Shown here piece after piece: positions 58,584 through 64,000 of a DNA stretch of 64,000 nucleotides (positions are counted from its first letter, which is position 1; every line of letters begins with the position of its first letter). Location of the stretch: assembly GCF_034262375.1 (NCBI RefSeq), contig NZ_CP139558.1:6820001-6884000 (forward strand), in the 5' to 3' direction. The translations under genes were made by a program, and so were the position numbers. This DNA comes from Mucilaginibacter sabulilitoris (GTDB taxonomy: Bacteria; Bacteroidota; Bacteroidia; Sphingobacteriales; Sphingobacteriaceae). The notes under the pieces are model-generated. The model was not told the origin of the DNA. It searched no databases and saw only the letters and a program-made list of their open reading frames with translations.

Positions 58584-61500
58584 TTATCTGTTGATAATTA
58601 TTTTGTGGGCATACACCTTTTGGCCCAGTAATACTTTCAGTACATATACACCCGGAAGCCGATTGGTAACATCTATCACTTTACTAAAATTGCCTTGAGG
58701 TATACTTTGTTCATCTAAATAAACAGTTTGGCCTGACGGATTTACCAGCGATAGCTTTAAGTCGCCCGCGGTTTTAGCATTAAATACAACATTAAGCTGG
58801 CTGCTTGCCGGAACCGGGAACGTGGTCAATCCAATTTCTGTGTCCTTGCCTGCATTTTCTACCGTTCGGGCATAGGTATACACGTCAGATATGGCTACAC
58901 AACCGCTTGCCAAAGTATCTGCAACCTGGTAGTTTCCACTTTGCAAAGGGTCATACGTTGCCCCTATGGCCCCTTTTATAACATTACCATTCAATAACCA
59001 CTGATTGCCCGTAGCAAAGTTTGATTTTAAAGTGTTTGCAGTTTGTGTAATTACAGGTTTCGCTAAAGTAACTGCCTGCCTGCCGGCTGATTTACAGCCT
59101 GAGCTCTGCACTTTTATATCATAAAAATAATAATAAAAGTTCTTGTAATATGCAGTATCTGCAGCATCATCAGAAACTGCGTTGTTGCCTGTTATACTAA
59201 ACACATCGCCAATTTTAAAGGGATATCCTTTAACGCCGCCATTACTGCGAAAAATAGTGGCATTATCTTCAAACTCTACAGATATGGCATAATCACCTGC
59301 TGCGGGTAATTGCAGGTTGAGGTCGTACACCTTGCCGGGGTCAGTAATATCATCCGTTTGTGCTCCAGCCTGGGGATTGGCCCGGGTAGCCTTTGCATCA
59401 ATGGTGGTAGTCGATACCGTTTGTCCGTTAGCGTTATTTACATTAAAAGTTATTTTACCGGCATTACCTATATATAAGCGCGCACTTTTAATAACTACCG
59501 GTATTTTTGTACTCACATTTACCGATGGTGTAAATTGATTATAGCCTCCTGCTGTAAAAATACTTTTTGTGGCAGGTCCAACAGATCCTTCAAAATCATT
59601 AATACCGGCATAAAAGGTATTATTTACAGGTGCCTTTGACGTAAAAGCCGGCGAACCCGCAGCAACAGGGATGGCATCGTTGATGTTTTGATACCAAAGC
59701 AATGTACCATCACCGGTGCCCGATAGCAGATATTGTTTACTATCGGTACAATAATAAGCACTAAGTGTACCAATAGCTGCAGGCGTATTGATTACTATGG
59801 TAGCCGATATGGTATTATTAGTACTAACCGGATCGCTGGCTAAATTACTGGTGCCTGTTATGGTATAAGTAGCACCGGCCACAGCGTTAAACTTTTGATC
59901 GAAAGTGAAATTGGCTTCTGCCTGGGGTTGTAACGTGCTGGTATAAGTTTCAGAATAAGTAGTTTTTGTATTATCAGGAGCGGTGATGGTAACCGTAACC
60001 GGTATGTTAGTTATCGGAGCACTGCCAAAATTCTTAAGCCTGATGGTAACCGGCGTTGTTGCAGAGCATGAACCGCTTGAACCGGGATTAACAATAGCTA
60101 CTACCCCCGCATCAATACTGGTTTGTAAAAACTGCACGCCATAGTCCTGCGTTTCGCCTTTACTATAGCTGCCGCAGGCTTTTATACTTGCCGTGTCACT
60201 TGTTTCTGTTAATACCACCCGCATTAAGCTATAGTTTCCGGGGATTACCGAACCTGGTACCTTTATATTGTGAGTACATGTTCCGGTACCATTAACAATG
60301 CTGGTTGTTGCCGCTAACTCGTCATTATCAAAAATACCGTTACCGTTCCAGTCAATAAACACTTTAGCGGCTTTATTAAAATTACCCCCGCACGTGCCCA
60401 ATGTAATAGTGAGCGGATAGGTTTTAGCCTGCTCCAGCTGAATGGTTAAATTGGTATAATCTGAATAACTTTTACAACCTGCTGTTGGTGTATTGTTGAT
60501 ATTTGACAGTTTCAGATTATTGATGCGCGAATCGGCATTGGATAATGGCGCCGATGCGCAGTAGGCAGTTCCTCCGGCGCCCGTAACAATAAGCGAGTAA
60601 GGTTGTGAGCCCGATTTTAACGTTCCCTTATGCGACACTGTGATAGTATAAGCTTTGCCGGGAACGGTATTGGGGATATAAACCTGTTCTATATTATCCC
60701 TGAAGTTGTCGCCCTTAGTTGCAGGCGATGCCGGGCTATTTGGATTTAACACCCAGGGTGTATATGTGGTTGTGCCGTCACTGATCCTGATGTCGAGATC
60801 GTTGATCAATTTTGGGGTACGGCTGTTTATAACACCATCGGTGGTAGCTGTAGCTTCAGGATCGGTCCATGATATAGTTGCCGCCAGCACATTATTGCCC
60901 GATGCCACTACATTAAAGGTTTGTTGCTGACCTTGCTGTAAATTTTTTTCGTTGATGAGGCTTTTTGTACCATTATCAGTTATGGCTTGTGCCGCGTTTT
61001 TGGTATTCAGCACGCCCCATCCATAAACATAATCCGGACCAACATTACCCGCATCAAACGCGGTTTGGCATACCAGGCCTTTTAAGGTGGCGGCAAGCAT
61101 AAAATTGCCCCCGTTTTTTTGAGCGTAATATTCTTGCAATAAGTATAGCGACCCAGTTATGTTAGGTGCAGCCATTGAGGTACCCGAAAGGGTAAGGTAT
61201 GCTGTAGGGTTATCAACCCCTACAGATAGTACATTCACCCCGTTACCAACAATATCAGGCTTAATACGCCCATCGTCAGTAGGCCCCCAACCGCTAAAAA
61301 ACGCGCTGCTTACATCCTGTCTGTTCCTTGGGCCAAAAGGTAAGGGATTTATCGCCCCAACCGTAAGTATGTTTTTAGCATTACCCGTTGTACTGATGAT
61401 GTCGTATCCGCCGTTATCACTGATACCAGCCTTACGGGCGCCTTTATTAACAATTGTTTGATCCGTTCGACTTTTATAACCATAGTAAGTTTCACCCAAC

Positions 61501-62327
61501 GCCGGCCCATTAACGGAGCGACTATTACCCGCGGATTCAACAATAAGGTAATAGGGCGCGTTATAGGCTATCTTATCCCATGCCTGCGCACGTGTATCAT
61601 AAAAACCAAAGGTGTAATCAACCGAATCACCGGGCAAGCCAAACCACTCCCAGCGATTATCGGCATCATTAAAATTCCATCCAGCCTCATCGCCGTAAGA
61701 ATGATTAGACAATAACAAACCCGAAGCAGCCTCGCTCATTTCGCCTATATCGTTATCAAAATCATATGATTGCAGGGTGGCCGCATTAAAAGCCATACCC
61801 TTCGCGGGCGCATACACACCTTTTGCTATCATGGTGCCTGCTACATGTGTGCTGTGGTCAAGTATAGAAGCTGCATCCTCATTGATTATATTTTTGCCGA
61901 CAAACTCCTGGTGCCCCGCGTATACCGCGCCGCCATCCCATATCGCTAATTTGTTATTTAAAAAAGTGCTGGAACCCGATAGGCTAAGGCCAAGTGACCC
62001 GCCGGGCTGTACTGCGTTGGTATTGGTAGTAGCTGCAGATATAGCATTATTATGGGTGATGAGATATACCGGAAAGCCAAGGTTATTTACTCCCTGCAAA
62101 GATATCAGGTTACCGTTTTTTGAACGGCGTTGCACCCGCCACCCGCGGTTTGCAGCCAGGGCCAGTGCCTTTTTACGGCTGGCTTGGTATAAATTTCTTG
62201 ATTGATTGGAAAAACTAACTAAAGCGGCCCGCTTATCTTCACTAACGAGGGGCTGCTGTGCAAAGGTTTGGGCTGCTGTACACAGCAATAAAAGGCAAAC
62301 AGAAATTGCTGTGTAAAGTTTATTCAT
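58584..62327 (-). CDS. S8 subtilisin-like peptidase with GEVED-type domains and T9SS sorting tail
   Basis: A 1247-residue exported protease (signal peptide 1-23). The S8 catalytic triad is Asp131 (AIWDGGAVYAGH), His161 (HSTHVAGTM) and Ser384 (LSGTSMAAP), with Asn268 in the oxyanion hole (ESAGNS). Beyond about residue 450 come a P-type/proprotein-like beta-domain, a GEVED-like domain (about 600-735, FIDWNGNGIFDNDE, GETQDYGVQF), CARDB-like modules and a C-terminal type A T9SS sorting domain (about 1165-1247, TTFPVPASSQLNVVFN, GVYVLKVLLGQKVYAHKIIINR). It is therefore secreted to the surface or medium. Confidence 0.92.
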   Translation of the reverse strand: MNKLYTAISVCLLLLCTAAQTFAQQPLVSEDKRAALVSFSNQSRNLYQASRKKALALAANRGWRVQRRSKNGNLISLQGVNNLGFPVYLITHNNAISAATTNTNAVQPGGSLGLSLSGSSTFLNNKLAIWDGGAVYAGHQEFVGKNIINEDAASILDHSTHVAGTMIAKGVYAPAKGMAFNAATLQSYDFDNDIGEMSEAASGLLLSNHSYGDEAGWNFNDADNRWEWFGLPGDSVDYTFGFYDTRAQAWDKIAYNAPYYLIVESAGNSRSVNGPALGETYYGYKSRTDQTIVNKGARKAGISDNGGYDIISTTGNAKNILTVGAINPLPFGPRNRQDVSSAFFSGWGPTDDGRIKPDIVGNGVNVLSVGVDNPTAYLTLSGTSMAAPNITGSLYLLQEYYAQKNGGNFMLAATLKGLVCQTAFDAGNVGPDYVYGWGVLNTKNAAQAITDNGTKSLINEKNLQQGQQQTFNVVASGNNVLAATISWTDPEATATTDGVINSRTPKLINDLDIRISDGTTTYTPWVLNPNSPASPATKGDNFRDNIEQVYIPNTVPGKAYTITVSHKGTLKSGSQPYSLIVTGAGGTAYCASAPLSNADSRINNLKLSNINNTPTAGCKSYSDYTNLTIQLEQAKTYPLTITLGTCGGNFNKAAKVFIDWNGNGIFDNDELAATTSIVNGTGTCTHNIKVPGSVIPGNYSLMRVVLTETSDTASIKACGSYSKGETQDYGVQFLQTSIDAGVVAIVNPGSSGSCSATTPVTIRLKNFGSAPITNIPVTVTITAPDNTKTTYSETYTSTLQPQAEANFTFDQKFNAVAGATYTITGTSNLASDPVSTNNTISATIVINTPAAIGTLSAYYCTDSKQYLLSGTGDGTLLWYQNINDAIPVAAGSPAFTSKAPVNNTFYAGINDFEGSVGPATKSIFTAGGYNQFTPSVNVSTKIPVVIKSARLYIGNAGKITFNVNNANGQTVSTTTIDAKATRANPQAGAQTDDITDPGKVYDLNLQLPAAGDYAISVEFEDNATIFRSNGGVKGYPFKIGDVFSITGNNAVSDDAADTAYYKNFYYYFYDIKVQSSGCKSAGRQAVTLAKPVITQTANTLKSNFATGNQWLLNGNVIKGAIGATYDPLQSGNYQVADTLASGCVAISDVYTYARTVENAGKDTEIGLTTFPVPASSQLNVVFNAKTAGDLKLSLVNPSGQTVYLDEQSIPQGNFSKVIDVTNRLPGVYVLKVLLGQKVYAHKIIINR

Positions 62328-62431
62328 GGCCCTGAAATATAGGCATTTTTATAGATACCTAAATCTATAAATATTCCATTATTTATTAAGCCTGTGTAGT
62401 AAACTGTGCAAATTATGTTCAGGAATGTAAA

Positions 62432-64000
62432 CTATGAAAGGTACTTGCCCACTATAGGCATTCTGCGGCCCATACCAAAAGCCTTGGGCGAAACCCGGAG
62501 GATTGGCGGGGTTTGGTAACGCTTATGCTCGGCCAGGTTTATAAGCCTGATCACCCTGCGAACGGTTTGTTCATCATAACCCATTTTTATGATCTCAGCT
62601 GATGAGCAGCGGTTTTCAATATATTCGGCCAGTATCTTATCCAAAATATCATACTCCGGTAATGAGTCGGTATCCTTTTGATCGGGTCTTAACTCAGCCG
62701 ATGGAGGTTTAATAATGGAATTAATTGGGATGATCTCCTTGTCGCGGTTAATGTAACGGGCGAGTTCAAAAACCTGCGTTTTATATACATCTCCTATTAC
62801 AGATATGCCGCCACACATATCACCGTATAAAGTACCATAACCTACGGCTGCTTCGCTTTTATTGCTGGTATTCAACAATATATAGCCAAACTTATTACAC
62901 ATGGCCATCAGCAATATTGCCCTGCTGCGCGATTGGATGTTCTCTTCGGCTATGTTAAACGGCAGGTTGTTAAACTGTGGGTGCAGCGCTTTTTCAATTG
63001 CCTCGGTAATATTTTTAATGGCGATGGTTTCGCTTTTGCAGCCCAGATTTTTCACCAGGTCTTCGGCATCCTTGAGAGAGTGGTCACTCGAGAAACGGGA
63101 AGGCAGCAATACTGCCATTACATTCTGTGGGCCCAAAGTCTCAGCAGCCAAAGCACACACTACCGCCGAATCGATACCGCCTGATAAACCCAGTATAGCC
63201 TGCTTGAAACCTGATTTATAAAAGTAATCGCGGATACCTAACAAAATAGCCTGATGTATTTGCTCAATATCAGCTGGGCGCTCGGCTTTAAGTGTTGAGG
63301 GATGCTCAAAACTAATGCTTGCATCAGCATTAAACGTGTAGTAAGCCATATTCTCTTCAAAATAGGGCAGTTCATCTATCAGTTTGCCGGTATTATCAAA
63401 CACCAGCGATCCACCATCAAATATCAGTTCGGTTTGAGCACCAACCTGGTTTACATATAGCAAAGGCAATTTATACCGACTGGCATTATCGCTTAAAATA
63501 GCAATCCGCGTTTCATCATGATTGTAAGCAAAAGGCGATGCCGCTATATTGATCATTATATCAGGCTGCTGATGGATCAGGCTATCCATAGGCCGGGTTA
63601 CATACAGCGGATTTTCAATAGTGTTCCACAGATCCTCGCAAATGGTAAGCGCAATTTTTTTCCCTTTAAACTCAATACAGCTAAACTCGGTTGAAGGCTC
63701 AAAATAACGGTACTCATCAAATACATCATAATTTGGCAGCAGCGCTTTGTTTACTACGGCCTTTACCTTACCATCTTCAATAAAATAAGCCGAGTTGCTC
63801 AGGTCCTTACCTTCATCTTTATGATTAAAGGTAGGCAGACCAATAATGCAGGCTATGTCAATACATTCAGTAGCTATTTTTTTTGCAGCTTCATCGCAAA
63901 GGCCAATAAACTCATCAAATTCCAGGAAATCGCGTGCGGGGTAACCGCTAACACATAACTCGGCAAACACTACCAGGTCGGCGCCATTTTGCTTTGCTTT
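62432..64000 (-). CDS. nadE: Glutamine-dependent NAD+ synthetase (partial, 5' end beyond window)
   Basis: Last step of NAD synthesis. 522 codons are visible; the frame continues past the right edge (KAKQNGADLVVFAELC), so perhaps 25-30 residues are missing. The N-terminal nitrilase-like amidase domain has VFAEL (Glu) and LTICEDLW (catalytic Cys); the Lys is in NKALLPNY. The synthetase domain has LGLSGGIDSAVV (P-loop), NTSNKSEAAVGYGTLYGDM and RPDQKDTDSLP. It is the large, glutaminase-fused type. Confidence 0.95.
   Translation of the reverse strand, partial: KAKQNGADLVVFAELCVSGYPARDFLEFDEFIGLCDEAAKKIATECIDIACIIGLPTFNHKDEGKDLSNSAYFIEDGKVKAVVNKALLPNYDVFDEYRYFEPSTEFSCIEFKGKKIALTICEDLWNTIENPLYVTRPMDSLIHQQPDIMINIAASPFAYNHDETRIAILSDNASRYKLPLLYVNQVGAQTELIFDGGSLVFDNTGKLIDELPYFEENMAYYTFNADASISFEHPSTLKAERPADIEQIHQAILLGIRDYFYKSGFKQAILGLSGGIDSAVVCALAAETLGPQNVMAVLLPSRFSSDHSLKDAEDLVKNLGCKSETIAIKNITEAIEKALHPQFNNLPFNIAEENIQSRSRAILLMAMCNKFGYILLNTSNKSEAAVGYGTLYGDMCGGISVIGDVYKTQVFELARYINRDKEIIPINSIIKPPSAELRPDQKDTDSLPEYDILDKILAEYIENRCSSAEIIKMGYDEQTVRRVIRLINLAEHKRYQTPPILRVSPKAFGMGRRMPIVGKYLS

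Noticed and set aside
16513..62369. Shared TATAGATACCTAA string at 16513 and 62350
   Set aside because: A 13-bp AT-rich match is expected by chance in 64 kb; no second supporting element was seen.
1..64000. tRNA, rRNA, insertion sequences, phage genes, integrases
   Set aside because: Looked for in all gaps and by protein content; none could be supported.

Overview
The window looks like chromosomal DNA from a member of the Bacteroidota, most likely family Sphingobacteriaceae (Mucilaginibacter- or Pedobacter-like). The reasons are a SusC/SusD pair, a C-terminal type IX secretion sorting domain, many SPII lipoproteins, Bacteroidota-type promoters (TTTG, 18-19 bp, TAnnTTTG), little use of Shine-Dalgarno sites, and cysteine-poor L36. 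The genus is an inference that I could not test.

Layout. (1) 1-12132, minus strand: one long ribosomal protein block, rplC to rpsM (S10 + spc + start of alpha), with secY, map and infA. A near-consensus promoter lies in front of rplC. rpsJ is absent from the head, rpsC carries a long RGG/GN-rich tail, and two unusual spacers occur: a 20-bp hairpin between rpsN and rpsH, and 121 bp between rplP and rpmC. (2) 12445-26375: a mixed housekeeping region with a TonB-C domain protein, an esterase, a GNAT, a prephenate dehydrogenase that resembles the fungal Tyr1 type, PspC/LiaF-like envelope stress proteins, an SDR, an MlaE/MlaF ABC transporter pair, an RlmI-like methyltransferase, a D-aminoacylase and a TIM-barrel-like lipoprotein. 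(3) 26492-44345: the most interesting part, a cluster for organophosphorus compounds. It holds a susC-susD-phosphodiesterase-GDPD operon, a PhnZ-like HD oxygenase, an XRE-cupin regulator, a PhnX-like phosphonatase, a DUF5690 membrane protein, an FAD amine oxidoreductase of the phosphonate-operon type, a phosphocholine-specific phospholipase C, a second alkaline-phosphatase-superfamily enzyme and a Tat-exported metallophosphoesterase. A 53-bp element (43/53 identical, no gaps) lies at both the susC and the phnX-like promoters and ties the uptake and catabolic arms together. (4) 44579-53733: a GT39 glycosyltransferase, an esterase, thioredoxin, a TetR-like protein with an ABC1 kinase, and an SDR / TIGR01777 / photolyase group. 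(5) 53734-64000: FKBP lipoproteins, a MarR regulator, gamma-glutamyltransferase, a small outer-membrane-type protein, a T9SS subtilase and a truncated nadE.

Proposed working of region 3 (inference): phospholipase C and the two phosphatase-superfamily enzymes release phosphorylated or phosphonate head groups outside or in the periplasm. SusCD (and perhaps DUF5690) move products inward. The FAD oxidoreductase with the PhnX-like hydrolase, and separately the PhnZ-like oxygenase, then break C-P bonds. The XRE-cupin protein, which lies between the two arms, is the obvious candidate regulator.

Intergenic DNA carries several families of dispersed inverted repeats. Some appear to have been absorbed into coding ends. 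I saw no transposases, phage genes, CRISPR arrays, tRNAs or rRNAs.
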